Shown here one piece after another: positions 1 to 8,942 of a DNA stretch of 64,000 nt (its first letter is position 1; each line of letters opens with the position of its first letter). The position numbers were made by a program, and so were the translations under genes. Source of the stretch: CAVPDE01 sp963702565 (lineage in GTDB: Bacteria; Desulfobacterota; DSM-4660; Desulfatiglandales; HGW-15). Location of the stretch: positions 62,001-126,000 of the forward strand of contig CAVPDE010000022.1 of NCBI GenBank assembly GCA_963702565.1, given 5' to 3'. The notes below the pieces were generated by a model. The model made no database searches, was not told the DNA's origin, and was given only the letters and a program-made list of their open reading frames with translations.

Positions 1-468
1 CCCCACAAGCTCGGAAACCCTCAGGCCCGAGGCGTAAAGCAGCTCCAGCATGGCTCTGTCCCTCAGCCCGCGGCTGGTCGAAGCATCCGGCGCGGCAAGG
101 AGCCGCTCCACTTCTTCGCTGCTCAGAACACCGGGGAGTCTCCTCGGGAGTTTCGGATTGCTGATGAGCCTTGCGGGGTTTGTTTGAATCTTCCCATCAG
201 ACACGAGGAAGCGGTAGAAGACTTTGAGACTGGACAGATTTCTCGCAATGCTCCGGATGGATAGAGAGCCTGCAAGGGAAGTCACATACTCCATAATGTT
301 GATTTGGGAAGCCTTCAGAGGATGGAGGTTGCCTTTCTCCAGAAAGTCAAAATACCTTGCGAGGTCTCTGCTGTAAGATTCGATGGTGTTCTTGGCAAGG
401 CCTTTTTCCATCCGCAGATGGTGAATGAACTGATCCGCAAGAACATCAGAGGTGGGATTGTGGGCCAT
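1..468 (-). CDS. xerD: Tyrosine recombinase XerD/XerC, N-terminal part (cut by window edge)
   Basis: Site-specific recombinase that would resolve chromosome dimers at dif. The 156 visible residues contain the SAM-like DNA-binding domain (about residues 8-90, with the typical EKGLAKNTIESYSRDL stretch) and the start of the catalytic domain, including the first catalytic arginine in SGLRVSEL (R150). The remaining catalytic residues and the nucleophilic tyrosine lie outside the window. The start ATG at 468 is 15 bases after the stop of the M24 peptidase gene, so the two are probably cotranscribed. The sequence fits XerD rather than a phage integrase, but XerC cannot be excluded from this half. 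Confidence 0.88.
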   Translation of the reverse strand, partial: MAHNPTSDVLADQFIHHLRMEKGLAKNTIESYSRDLARYFDFLEKGNLHPLKASQINIMEYVTSLAGSLSIRSIARNLSSLKVFYRFLVSDGKIQTNPARLISNPKLPRRLPGVLSSEEVERLLAAPDASTSRGLRDRAMLELLYASGLRVSELVG

Positions 469-483
469 GGAGAGATGTCTCTC

Positions 484-1599
484 TCAGTAATCGTAAAAGT
501 GATTGTCACGCGTAAGGATTCTGGGGCCGTCTTTTTCGATGAGCACCATCTCTTCGAGCCTGACCCCTCCCAATCCGGGGATGTAAATCCCGGGTTCATC
601 GGTGACGACCATCCCTTGCTTGAGCTCAACCGGTTTTTCCGGACCAAGGCGTGGACCTTCGTGGGTGGCAAGACCGACCCCGTGGCCGAGAGAGTGGCCG
701 AAGTAATCGCCAAAACCCGCATCCCCAATGATTCGCCGGGCCGTCGAATCCGGGACCGTGCTCTTGACGCCCGGGCGAATCTGTTCCAGAGCGGCAAGCT
801 GAGCCTCTCGAACGGTCTTGTAGATCTTCTTGAACTTGGGTGTCGCGCTGCCCAGAAAAACGGTTCTTGTCATGTCGCAGGAATACCCGTCAATCTTTAC
901 GCCCACATCAAAGGTGATGGGTTCTTTTGCCCGGATCCTGCGATCGGTCGGCACCGCGTGCGGTAGAGCGCTGTTAGGGCCTGACGCCACGATGGACGGA
1001 AACGCGAGGCCGTCTGCGCCTCCTTCACGGGCCAGACCCTCAATTTCCCATGCAATCTCTTTTTCCGTCTTGCCCGGCCTGAGCTTCTTGATGATGACCG
1101 TGAGAATTTCCGACATGAGATCTGCAGCCGCAGACATGGACTGGACCTCATTCTGATCTTTAATCTCCCGCATTCCTTGTACCAGCGCCTTGGCGGGTGC
1201 AAGGCGAACAGGCGGTGAGAGTTTTCTAAGCTTCTTGGCCAGGTCGCGATGAACGCCCCAGGTCAGATGGTTTTCATCAAAGCCCAGGACTCGAGTGCCT
1301 AGCTTAGAAACTATTTGGGGAAAACTCTCGTTGAAGCCTTTATTAAAGGTGATCACATCGAAATCAGGAGCTTCGTTTTCCGCCTCGGTTGTGTAACGGG
1401 AATCGGTCACAAGGATCAGGGAATCTTTGCTGATGAGGAGCGACCCTGAAGACTCTGTGAGTTGCCCGTCCGTCGCCTTGAATCCTGAAAGGTATCTTCT
1501 GTTCTCAGGCTGAAGCACCCAGAGCGTGTCGAAAGGCAAGCGGTCCAGTTTTTCCCGAAGCCGGAGGATGCGTTGGTGAAAAGGGGATTTTTTCTTCAC
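484..1599 (-). CDS. Xaa-Pro aminopeptidase family protein (peptidase M24B)
   Basis: Cytoplasmic metallopeptidase that removes the N-terminal residue of X-Pro peptides or splits X-Pro dipeptides. The 371 residues have a creatinase-like N-terminal domain (about 10-140) and a pita-bread catalytic domain (about 150-365). All five metal ligands can be seen: D231 and D242 (TFDVGVKIDGYSCDMTRT), H306 (GHSLGHGVGL), E335 (VTDEPGIY) and E349 (GVRLEEMV). The start is GTG with a GGAG motif about 11 bases upstream. It precedes xerD by 15 bases. PepP, PepQ and YpdF-type specificities cannot be told apart by eye. Confidence 0.9.
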   Translation of the reverse strand: MKKKSPFHQRILRLREKLDRLPFDTLWVLQPENRRYLSGFKATDGQLTESSGSLLISKDSLILVTDSRYTTEAENEAPDFDVITFNKGFNESFPQIVSKLGTRVLGFDENHLTWGVHRDLAKKLRKLSPPVRLAPAKALVQGMREIKDQNEVQSMSAAADLMSEILTVIIKKLRPGKTEKEIAWEIEGLAREGGADGLAFPSIVASGPNSALPHAVPTDRRIRAKEPITFDVGVKIDGYSCDMTRTVFLGSATPKFKKIYKTVREAQLAALEQIRPGVKSTVPDSTARRIIGDAGFGDYFGHSLGHGVGLATHEGPRLGPEKPVELKQGMVVTDEPGIYIPGLGGVRLEEMVLIEKDGPRILTRDNHFYDY

Positions 1600-1713
1600 T
1601 TTTGATCAATCTCCAAAGAGTGCACCGTGCTTAAGAAAGGATGGATTTTGTTGGCGACATTATCAGAGAGAACAAGAATTAGCAATGCTCATAGGCTTTA
1701 TAGAGGTAACCGA
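1600..1713. other. Divergent intergenic region
   Basis: About 110 bases separate the divergent peptidase and subtilase genes. The only signal I see is the plus-strand promoter annotated at 1714-1742. Confidence 0.5.
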
Positions 1714-1742
1714 TTGAAGATTTCATGCAGAGGCAGTATAAT
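1714..1742 (+). promoter_or_regulatory. Sigma70-type promoter of the subtilase gene
   Basis: TTGAAG (1714-1719) and a perfect TATAAT (1737-1742) are separated by 17 bases. The expected transcription start is near 1749, which would leave the first in-frame ATG (1751) without a leader. This favours the downstream ATG at 1784. Confidence 0.7.
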
Positions 1743-1783
1743 CTGTATGTATGACGCTTAATCCTTCCTGTATCCATCATTCA

Positions 1784-3196
1784 ATGAAACTCCGCCAGAG
1801 AATGGGCGCCCTCCTTTGCGCCGCGCTATTCATGCTGCTGGTCTTCGGGGAAGAGGCGCATGGCATGGGCTTGGAAGTTCAGCTCCTGGGGGACAGGCTC
1901 ACTCTGAATGCGGAAAAGGCGCCTCTTCAGGAGATCCTGCTGCGCCTGTCGGATTCCGGAATCAGGGTCCAAATCGATCCTCAGATCAATCCCACTGTCA
2001 CCGCTTCCTTTGAAAACAGGGAGATCCAAAAAGCCCTCGAGTCCATCCTCAAAGGCTTGGATCACGTCCTGATCTGGGATTCCGGTCAAGGGCCTTCAGG
2101 CCCTGTGCCCAGGCTCGCCGAGATCCAGGTGTTCAGACCAGGGCAGAAGGATCTCATCAAACCTCTTCGAAAAGCGAATACCCTGGCCGTCGCAAGAAAT
2201 CCCAAGGATGGATCGTTTTATGTCAAGGATGAGATCCTGATCAGGCTGAAGCCTGGGGCCGACCTTTCCGATCTCCTGAAGCTCTTGCAGGAAACAGGGG
2301 GAATCCTGGTCGGCAGGTATCCTGAACTAGGGATCTACAGAGTCCGCCTGCCGCCGGGCTCGGATGTGCCGGGCCTGCTGGAAGAGATTAAAAAGCGAGG
2401 CGGGGCAGGGACTGCCGAGCCCAATTACGCCTATCCCATCCCGGCAAGCCCGAGGGAACTCGACTGGGGCAGCTTGAAAGTATCCTATGGGGACTCTCAA
2501 CCGCAGCCCAAAGGGATTCCTGTGGCGGTCATTGATTCAGGGCTCAGGGCCGATGCCGGGCTGGATAAGTTTGTGCTGGCTTCGCTGGATGCGCTCAATC
2601 CGGACAAACCCATTTCCGACACCGGAGGCCACGGGACCCAGATGGCCCTGATCGCGGCCGGGGTGGTGAAGCCCATAGGAGTCAAAGGCGACAGCGTTTC
2701 CCAAGCGCCCATCATTCCTATCAGGGCGTTTGATGAGAACGGATTCACCTCCAACGTTCTGCTCATGGAGAGCATCAATTTTGCGCTCGAGAACGGAGCT
2801 CGCGTGATGAGCTTGAGCTGGGGATCGGAGACAAAGAGCGAGTTCCTTTCCGAGGTGCTTGAGTTGGCCGATTCAAAGGGGCTCATCATTGTCGCCTCCG
2901 CAGGGAATGAACCGACCGGGGAGCCGCGCTATCCTGCCGCTTACGCTTCAGTCATCGGAGTGGGAGCCCTTGGCCCGGACGGGGAAGCGTGGGAAAAATC
3001 CAATCGCGGAGATTTCGTGGACCTCTATGCGCCGGGGTTTGCCTCGCTGCCTGTGGGGTACAAGGGCGATCCCGGGATCTATGCGGGCACTTCCATTTCA
3101 GCGGCTTTTACCGCAAACCTGATTGCAGGCATCCTTTCCAAAAACCCCAAGGCAACAAAACAGGAGATCCTGGATGCCCTTCGCAAAAAGCCATAA
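1784..3196 (+). CDS. Exported subtilisin-like serine protease (S8) with N-terminal STN/secretin-like domain
   Basis: Predicted secreted or periplasmic protease of 470 residues. A signal peptide (about 1-27, hydrophobic core ALLCAALFMLLVFG) is followed by an STN/secretin-N0-like fold (about 30-92, with LNAEKAPLQEILLRL and an ALESILKGL helix). Next come a fervidolysin-like propeptide region (about 148-215) and the S8 domain. The triad is D251 (VAVIDSGL), H283 (GGHGTQ) and S437 (GTSISAAF), with oxyanion N375 (SAGNEP). An in-frame ATG at 1751 adds 11 residues but sits on the predicted transcription start. Neither ATG has a good Shine-Dalgarno. The STN-protease fusion is unusual; its role is unknown. 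Confidence 0.85.
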   Translation: MKLRQRMGALLCAALFMLLVFGEEAHGMGLEVQLLGDRLTLNAEKAPLQEILLRLSDSGIRVQIDPQINPTVTASFENREIQKALESILKGLDHVLIWDSGQGPSGPVPRLAEIQVFRPGQKDLIKPLRKANTLAVARNPKDGSFYVKDEILIRLKPGADLSDLLKLLQETGGILVGRYPELGIYRVRLPPGSDVPGLLEEIKKRGGAGTAEPNYAYPIPASPRELDWGSLKVSYGDSQPQPKGIPVAVIDSGLRADAGLDKFVLASLDALNPDKPISDTGGHGTQMALIAAGVVKPIGVKGDSVSQAPIIPIRAFDENGFTSNVLLMESINFALENGARVMSLSWGSETKSEFLSEVLELADSKGLIIVASAGNEPTGEPRYPAAYASVIGVGALGPDGEAWEKSNRGDFVDLYAPGFASLPVGYKGDPGIYAGTSISAAFTANLIAGILSKNPKATKQEILDALRKKP

Positions 3197-3204
3197 CCGA
3201 AATC

Positions 3205-3282
3205 CTTACCACGAAAGCACGAAAGAACGAAGCCACGAAAGAGGAGCGAGGGGATTTCTCTGCGGGCTCTGCGAGAGAAACA
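3205..3282. repeat. Low-complexity CACGAAAG repeat and hairpin between convergent genes
   Basis: The gap between the convergent subtilase and TPR genes holds several degenerate copies of ACGAAAG-type units. They are followed by TTTCTCT...AGAGAAA arms that could fold into a small stem. It may serve as a weak bidirectional terminator, but there is no clear T-tract. Confidence 0.45.
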
Positions 3283-4236
3283 TCAAAAGGTGAATTTCAA
3301 GGCAAATCCAAGTTGGCCTTCTTTGGTGGCGAAGAAATTGAGGTCAACGGCATCAGGCAATCCCTGAAGGAAATCGTCCTTGAGCTTCCGGTTATGCTTG
3401 TGGGCCGAGTTGACGGCGCTGTAAATGGTGCCGGAGTAGAAGCCTAACTCGACAAACCCCAGAACCGCTCCCAGCACTTCCTGGTCTTCGTGGAAAGCCT
3501 CGATCGTGGCCCAGATGAAAAGGCCGTTGAGGAGAAAAGCCACCAGACCGTCTTTGTAACGTTCACAGTAGACGTGCCCAAGACCAGGCACAACCGATAG
3601 GGCACCTGCGGTCGTGGGGTCCTTGTAAGGCAAGAGCTCCCCTCCAAGGCTCTTGGCAGATAGATCCTGGGCGTTGGGAAAGAGGGGGCTGCCCGCTCCG
3701 ACGGTCTTGAATGTCTCTGAAGCCTCGTGCCATTTGCCGGTCTGCATTTGAATCCAGCCGAGGCGGTAAACCGAGCTGTTTCTGAGCTCAGGGTCAGGGT
3801 AGGCTCCAAGAACGCTTTTGAAGTAGCGCTCCGCTTCCTCATACAGCCCCTGCTCGTAGTAGGATTCCCCCATGAGAAAAAGAGCTTTACCGCCCGCCAG
3901 CGTACCCTTGTAAGCGTTCAGGGTCTCATGGAGACTCTTTCGTGCGGCTTCGTAGTCCTTTGCTTTCAGGTAGCACTGAGCAATGAGCAGCTTTGCTTTA
4001 GGCACCTTCTTGTCTTCGGGGAAAAACTGGAGAAAACGCTCGAACTCGACCACGGCCCGCAGGTAGTCGCCCTTTTCCATGGTCTGCTCGGCAAATCCAA
4101 ACTGCTTGTCGCTGTCAATGGTGATTTGGGCACAGAGGGCATGGCCTGGCAGTAGAAGAAGCATGAAGAGGATTGCGGGAATCCAGGATGTTCCGAGCCC
4201 CCCTAATGAAGCTCTCTGAAAATGGCTAGTCGTCAT
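3283..4236 (-). CDS. TPR-repeat exported protein with C-terminal membrane segments
   Basis: The 317-residue protein starts with a signal sequence (about 12-35, AILFMLLLLPGHALCA). A BamD/YbgF-like tetratricopeptide array follows (about 40-185), with recognisable units such as GDYLRAVVEFERFLQFFPED and GLYEEAERYFKSVLGAYPD. Two or three hydrophobic segments lie between about 205 and 275. I chose the ATG at 4236; an ATG at 4269 would overlap the upstream yidD-like gene more deeply. The 11-base overlap with the yidD-like gene implies translational coupling and a shared role, perhaps in envelope protein assembly. The exact function is unknown. Confidence 0.75.
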   Translation of the reverse strand: MTTSHFQRASLGGLGTSWIPAILFMLLLLPGHALCAQITIDSDKQFGFAEQTMEKGDYLRAVVEFERFLQFFPEDKKVPKAKLLIAQCYLKAKDYEAARKSLHETLNAYKGTLAGGKALFLMGESYYEQGLYEEAERYFKSVLGAYPDPELRNSSVYRLGWIQMQTGKWHEASETFKTVGAGSPLFPNAQDLSAKSLGGELLPYKDPTTAGALSVVPGLGHVYCERYKDGLVAFLLNGLFIWATIEAFHEDQEVLGAVLGFVELGFYSGTIYSAVNSAHKHNRKLKDDFLQGLPDAVDLNFFATKEGQLGFALKFTF

Positions 4237-4627
4237 GTCGAGTCGCCGGGCCGTACCACCAGAAGTCATTGTTCTGAATCGGGTCGAAGACTTTCCACTT
4301 CCCCTCGTGGTAGACCACGGGAGAGACTTTCGTTTCTTCCTGGCCTTCGTGAAGAAGTCGATCCACGGTCATCATCCATCCAAGGAAGAGCCCATGCTTT
4401 TCCATAGCCTGAACGCTGTAGGAGGAGCAAGTGGGAAGGCTCGGGCAGCGGTCCCCGTCAAGGGGAGAAATATGGTTTCTGTAAAGATTCACGAGCCACA
4501 GGGCAGGGTTCAAGCCGGCGGTCTCTTCGTGCGGGGGGGAGGTCTGAGCAGAGGCTTCGCCGTCAGAGCCGAGGATCAACAGCCCGAGAAGCAGAAGGGT
4601 CGAAGTCAGACGCTTTGCTTTTCCCAT
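4226..4627 (-). CDS. yidD: YidD-family (membrane protein insertion efficiency factor) protein with signal peptide
   Basis: YidD proteins are small, membrane-associated and assist YidC-dependent insertion. This 133-residue protein carries the family core LYRNHISPLDGDRCPSLPTC followed by SSYSVQAMEKHGLFLGW. Canonical YidD is cytoplasmic and amphipathic. This copy has a hydrophobic leader (LTSTLLLLGLLILGSDGEASAQ), so it is probably exported or anchored outside. It lies beside no yidC or rpmH and overlaps a TPR gene instead. An ATG at 4687 is in frame but would translate repeat DNA, so I prefer 4627, which has AGGGAT just upstream. Confidence 0.78.
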   Translation of the reverse strand: MGKAKRLTSTLLLLGLLILGSDGEASAQTSPPHEETAGLNPALWLVNLYRNHISPLDGDRCPSLPTCSSYSVQAMEKHGLFLGWMMTVDRLLHEGQEETKVSPVVYHEGKWKVFDPIQNNDFWWYGPATRHDD

Positions 4628-4646
4628 GGACGCATCCCTGACAGCA

Positions 4647-4822
4647 GCAGGCTGCTGAAAAATGCCCATCTGCGGCGTTACCCTCATCCCTCGTCACTGC
4701 GACGTACTGGTATGTACGTCTCATTCCTCGGGATTAATCCGCGCTTCGCTTGGAGTCCCCACCCTTCGGGGCGGGTCCCCAGAACCGGGTGCCTTGCATC
4801 TAGCCGTTTTTGAGCAGCCTGC
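4647..4822. repeat. Palindromic intergenic repeat, about 176 bp
   Basis: Terminal arms at 4647-4662 and 4807-4822 are inverted copies of 16 bases with one mismatch. The interior contains CTGCGGCGTT and a GACGTAC...GTACGTC palindrome centred near 4735. I recall this architecture as abundant between genes in deltaproteobacterial genomes. It ends 20 bases from the yidD-like start codon. Confidence 0.7.
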
Positions 4823-5162
4823 GTAGCAGTGTTTTTCAGCAACCTGCTAGCAGAAGGTTTTGAAAACTCGAGGATAGCAGGTGTGGAGAATAGTGGAGAG
4901 GGCAGCATAAGTCAAGGCGATAAAAGCGTCCCTGATTCACCATCAAAGCATTCTCTGCGGCGTTGCCTTCGCTCGCTCCTCCCTGCGGCGTATAGCTCCA
5001 TACGCCTCAGTCGTCGTTTCTCGGCGCCCAGCCTCTGATGCCTCGCTGGGGATCAGGAATTCCCGGCAACCTGCTCCCGGCTTGGGCTTTGGATTCTAGC
5101 CGTTGGATTCAAGAGCGTTTTGTTGACACCCGTGCGCTCTGCTGTTAGGAAAGAGGTCACAT
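4823..5162. repeat. Second diverged palindromic repeat and leader region of the RNB gene
   Basis: About 340 bases without a gene. A second element at about 4943-5055 has the same plan as the previous one: CTGCGGCGTTGCC, a TC-rich stretch, then GGCGTATAG...CATACGCC, then a TCGG-rich flank. The sequence differs between the arms. AAGAGG at about 5150-5155 is the ribosome-binding site of the next gene. I see no RNA gene here. Confidence 0.55.
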
Positions 5163-7148
5163 ATGAATCAGGGAAAGATTGTCGAATACATTGATCACGG
5201 AGACTTCATCATCGCCCTCTGCCTGCAGGACGACGGGACCCGTCTGCACCTCTTGACCCCGACCAACCGTGAAATGAATCTTTCTCCCAAGCGGGCCATC
5301 CTCATTTCCGCATCTTCCATCAACGTGCAAAGTCCCCGGGAAGAGCTCCTGCGCAAGCTGAAAAAAATGGAAGAGGGCCGAAACAGGCTCAAGGAACAAG
5401 TCCAAGTTCAAGAGCTCTGGGAACTCGTGAAGGACGATGCAGAGAGCTATGACCACGCCTACCTGGCCCATCTCTGCTTCGGCGAGCAGATCACCGATGA
5501 TCACATCTCCGGCCTGGTGAGAGCCCTGTTCGACGACAAGCTCTATTTCAAAATGAAGGACGACCGCTTTCTTCCCGTTTCCGAGGAGAAAATCGCCAAT
5601 GCCCTGGCGCAAGTGGCGCAAGAGGCTTCAAAGGAGGAAAAACTCAGAGAGGGAAGCGAGTGGTTGCGGGGGGTGCTTGAAAACAGACCGGTTCAAGAAC
5701 CCCGATGCAGGGAAGAAATCACCAAGATCTTGGCCGACCTGGCACTCCACGGGGAGGATGCCCCGGGCCTTCGGTTCGGAAAAGAGCTTCTTCAGAGGGC
5801 CGGAGTGTCGGATATTCGCGAAGCCAGGCGCATCCTCGTGAGCCTTGGAGTCTGGAGCGAAGACGAGAACCTCGATCTCCTGCGGTTTGAAATCCGGGTC
5901 CCTTTCAGCGAGGAGCATCTCAGGGAGTCCGAGCGGATCTGCGGCGCCGAAGCCGCGCCGGGAGAGCGAGAGGACCTGCGGGATCTGAGGATACTCACCA
6001 TCGATGGACCCATGACCAGGGACTTTGACGACGCCCTGAGCCTGAGTGTGGAGGAAGACAGAATTCATCTCGGCATCCACATCGCGGACGTAGCCGGCAT
6101 CATAGAGCCCGGCACTCTCCTGGATGAGGAAGCCTCTCAGCGGGGGACGTCTCTTTATCTGCCCAGGCATCAGATTCCAATGCTGCCGGTTGCCCTTTCG
6201 CAAGAAGCCCTGAGCCTCAAGCAAGGGTGTGACCGGCCGGCGATTTCTTTGCTCGCCGTGTTGGACAGGGACGGAAACCTGCTGGAGTCCCGCTTTGTGC
6301 AGAGCCTCGTGCGGGTTGAGAAACAGTGGACCTACGACGAAGTGAACGAGAGCTTCGACAGCGAGCCGCGTTTCCGGGAAATGCGGCGATTGAGCCAAGT
6401 CTTGCGACAGAGGCGAATGGACCAGGGAGCCCTTGTGCTTTCCCTGCCGGAAATCGCCGTGGAAGTGACTGCCCAAGGGGCCGTCGTGTTGCACAAGGTC
6501 GAGCAGGACACGCCGTCACGGGGGATGGTGGCCGAACTCATGATTTTCTACAACTGGCTGGCCGCGAGGTTTTGCAAGGAGCATCAGATCCCTGCGATTT
6601 ACCGGTGCCAGGAGGCTCCGGTCGAAAGACTGTCTTCGGAAGAGACCCGCTACATTTATTACGTCTTCAAGCAGCGCCGCAAGCTCAGCCCTTTGTCCAT
6701 CCGCACGGAGCCCAAGCCTCACAGCAGCTTGGGAGTGGACATGTACACGACGGTAACCTCCCCGATCCGGAGATATTATGATGTTCTCGTGCAGCGCCAG
6801 ATCAGGAGCTATCTTTGCCGGGGCGCCCCGCTTTACACCCGGGAGGAGGTGGAGAAAAAGAGGCTCGTGCTGGATCCCCTTCTGAAGAGCATCGAACTGC
6901 TCACGAGGAACAGCACACGGTACTGGATTCAGAAATATCTCGCCCAGCATGTCGGGGAAAAATTTCATGCCCTCGTGCTTGACGTGATCAGGAACAAGTA
7001 CCGCGTGCTTCTGTCCGACGTTTTGCTCATCGCAGAAGTCAAAAGGGAAAACGGCCAGAATTTGCATGAAGGCCAGGAGATCATGGTGAAGATCCGGAAG
7101 TCGGATCCCTGGGAGGACTACCTGAAAGTGGACATTGAAAAGCGATGA
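5163..7148 (+). CDS. RNB-domain exoribonuclease (RNase II/R family)
   Basis: A 3'-5' processive exoribonuclease for RNA turnover. The 661 residues have an N-terminal part resembling a winged RNA-binding module (about 1-240), the RNB catalytic domain (about 275-600) and a short S1-like C-terminus. The metal-binding aspartates are present in TIDGPMTRDFDDALS (D281, D287, D289, D290), followed by HIADVAGIIEPGT. It is shorter than E. coli RNase R (813) and lacks obvious paired cold-shock domains. I therefore do not assign rnr or rnb. AAGAGG precedes the ATG. It is convergent with the next gene, 15 bases apart. Confidence 0.88.
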   Translation: MNQGKIVEYIDHGDFIIALCLQDDGTRLHLLTPTNREMNLSPKRAILISASSINVQSPREELLRKLKKMEEGRNRLKEQVQVQELWELVKDDAESYDHAYLAHLCFGEQITDDHISGLVRALFDDKLYFKMKDDRFLPVSEEKIANALAQVAQEASKEEKLREGSEWLRGVLENRPVQEPRCREEITKILADLALHGEDAPGLRFGKELLQRAGVSDIREARRILVSLGVWSEDENLDLLRFEIRVPFSEEHLRESERICGAEAAPGEREDLRDLRILTIDGPMTRDFDDALSLSVEEDRIHLGIHIADVAGIIEPGTLLDEEASQRGTSLYLPRHQIPMLPVALSQEALSLKQGCDRPAISLLAVLDRDGNLLESRFVQSLVRVEKQWTYDEVNESFDSEPRFREMRRLSQVLRQRRMDQGALVLSLPEIAVEVTAQGAVVLHKVEQDTPSRGMVAELMIFYNWLAARFCKEHQIPAIYRCQEAPVERLSSEETRYIYYVFKQRRKLSPLSIRTEPKPHSSLGVDMYTTVTSPIRRYYDVLVQRQIRSYLCRGAPLYTREEVEKKRLVLDPLLKSIELLTRNSTRYWIQKYLAQHVGEKFHALVLDVIRNKYRVLLSDVLLIAEVKRENGQNLHEGQEIMVKIRKSDPWEDYLKVDIEKR

Positions 7149-7163
7149 AACGCCGCCGTCCTG

Positions 7164-8942
7164 TTAGCGGACATTCAACGGGATCATGCCGAGCACAAGA
7201 GATCCCTTCTCCACTTTGAGCTGTGTGTCCGAAGCCTTGGACGCGAGGGAGAGATCTTTGACAGCCGTTACCTCTCCCGGCAGCACCGTTTGACCGTTGA
7301 TCTTCAAGCTGAGGCCGTCACTGCTCGAAAGGTTCGTGCGGACCTCCTCGATGCAGATGGTATCTTCCCTGGATACGGAAAAGACGGACTTGGGCTTCAG
7401 GATGTGATGGCCGTGACCGTTCACCCGGAGGACCACAAACTCCACCTTCGGAGAAGCGAGCCTGACAATGCCTCGGCCCAGGAGCGTCTCTCCTTGCGTC
7501 ACAACGATTTCGTAGGCCTCTCCCTTCCCATCCAGTGAAAAGCGCTCCATGAGGTCGGAGCCCGTGTTGACCGAGAACCCACGATCTTCACCCGTGTTGT
7601 TGCTCGGATCTCCCACAAATCCTTTGAAATTGACTTTCACGCCGGAAGAGAAAGGAGCTCGCGGAAGAACGTCGACGATCTTGAGCTCCTCACCCCGAAC
7701 CAGATGAAGCGTCTCTCCATTGGCCAGAAGAAGCCGCAGGCCCTTTGCTTCGATCACCAAGTAGTCGGTTTTCCTGGTCAGGGAGGTGGTCCGGCTCTCC
7801 TCGCCTGAGCCTTTTTCGGTGATCCTGACGGGGATCTCCGCGACTTTGTGATTGTCCTTTCGCACGAGGATGGAGGTGTCTCTGAAGATCGCATAATCCT
7901 TTCCCAAATCATTGACGCCGCCATATCCCACGATATCCAGACTGAGCCCCCTTTCATAGTTCGCCTCGATGTGGGTGACACTGATCATGTCTCCGGCCCT
8001 GAGTTCTAGGGCCTGGTTGGACTCCACCACGATAGGGGTTTGACCGTTGATGGCGACAACCAGGTATTTCAGAACAGGCGGATCCAAATTGAGCCCCGGA
8101 GACTCGGGGATGATGCCGAAGTGCTTCATGAAGGCATTGATGACCATGTTGTGGTAGAGGACTTTCAGGTCAATGGAAGGAAGAAACTTCGATGTTTCCA
8201 CGCCGAACGCCGGGATGTGGTGTTTGGTGAGCGCATAGTAGGTCGCTGAGCCCCGCTGTTCCCGGTGAGGGCTGTCTTCTGCGTCCGTTCGGGTGTCCAT
8301 GAAGTGAAACTTGTAAAGGTCCCCATTGATGTGTGGGTTGACTTCCTTGAGGATTTTTCTGGCCATTTCCCCCAGCTTGATGGACTTGGCGGATCCGGGG
8401 ATGCGATACTCCTCGCAGTCTGCGACAATGGACTGGCCGAAGAGCGTGGGATTGCGCCATTTGTCGATGTACGTCGGGTGGTAGTATCCTGCCCCGTCAT
8501 GAAGATTGAGAAGGTAGTCGCTTTCGTTGATCAGTTTCTTCAGAATGCTCACGATCTGGTCTTCCATGGTGGACGCGTTGTCCTCCAGGTTGAATTTGCG
8601 GTTCAGGTCTCCGTTGGGGCCTCTCTGGTTGGTGATGATAGAATAGAAATTCGCCCGGGGCACGACAACGAGGTTCCCTTTCTCCAGCCGCATGTCGGCA
8701 TAGAGATCCGCGGAGAGAAACCCGCCCGGTTCATTGCCCTGGATGCCTCCGATGAGCATCAAGGTCTTGCCGGGTTTCTTCCCCTTGATCTTGTAAATGT
8801 TCAGCTCGTAGGCGGTGTTGGGAAAGTAAACCAGGTGCTCTCTTTTTGAAAAGGCCGGGGAGGGAAATGCGGCCCAGGTCAGAATCATCGCGCCCACCAG
8901 GGATACGAAGACCTTTCGGAAGGTCGGGACTCTCCGCTTCAT
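7164..8942 (-). CDS. M99-family (Csd4/Pgp1-like) peptidoglycan carboxypeptidase, exported
   Basis: Csd4 of Helicobacter and Pgp1 of Campylobacter trim murein tripeptides to dipeptides and set helical cell shape. This 592-residue protein has a signal peptide (about 1-32) and a carboxypeptidase domain with the unusual Csd4 zinc set. Gln replaces the first His (Q68, E71 in GGIQGNEPGGF), with H148 in NLHDGAGYYH and a candidate catalytic Glu at E249 in GVETSK. The long C-terminus (about 280-592) looks like beta-rich accessory domains. It is coupled to the upstream gene by a TGATG overlap. Substrate is inferred, not shown. Confidence 0.82.
   Translation of the reverse strand: MKRRVPTFRKVFVSLVGAMILTWAAFPSPAFSKREHLVYFPNTAYELNIYKIKGKKPGKTLMLIGGIQGNEPGGFLSADLYADMRLEKGNLVVVPRANFYSIITNQRGPNGDLNRKFNLEDNASTMEDQIVSILKKLINESDYLLNLHDGAGYYHPTYIDKWRNPTLFGQSIVADCEEYRIPGSAKSIKLGEMARKILKEVNPHINGDLYKFHFMDTRTDAEDSPHREQRGSATYYALTKHHIPAFGVETSKFLPSIDLKVLYHNMVINAFMKHFGIIPESPGLNLDPPVLKYLVVAINGQTPIVVESNQALELRAGDMISVTHIEANYERGLSLDIVGYGGVNDLGKDYAIFRDTSILVRKDNHKVAEIPVRITEKGSGEESRTTSLTRKTDYLVIEAKGLRLLLANGETLHLVRGEELKIVDVLPRAPFSSGVKVNFKGFVGDPSNNTGEDRGFSVNTGSDLMERFSLDGKGEAYEIVVTQGETLLGRGIVRLASPKVEFVVLRVNGHGHHILKPKSVFSVSREDTICIEEVRTNLSSSDGLSLKINGQTVLPGEVTAVKDLSLASKASDTQLKVEKGSLVLGMIPLNVR

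Noticed and set aside
5123..5151. TTGACA-17-TAGGAA before the RNB exoribonuclease gene
   Set aside because: Transcription would start about five bases before the ATG, excluding the visible ribosome-binding site; the -10 is also poor.
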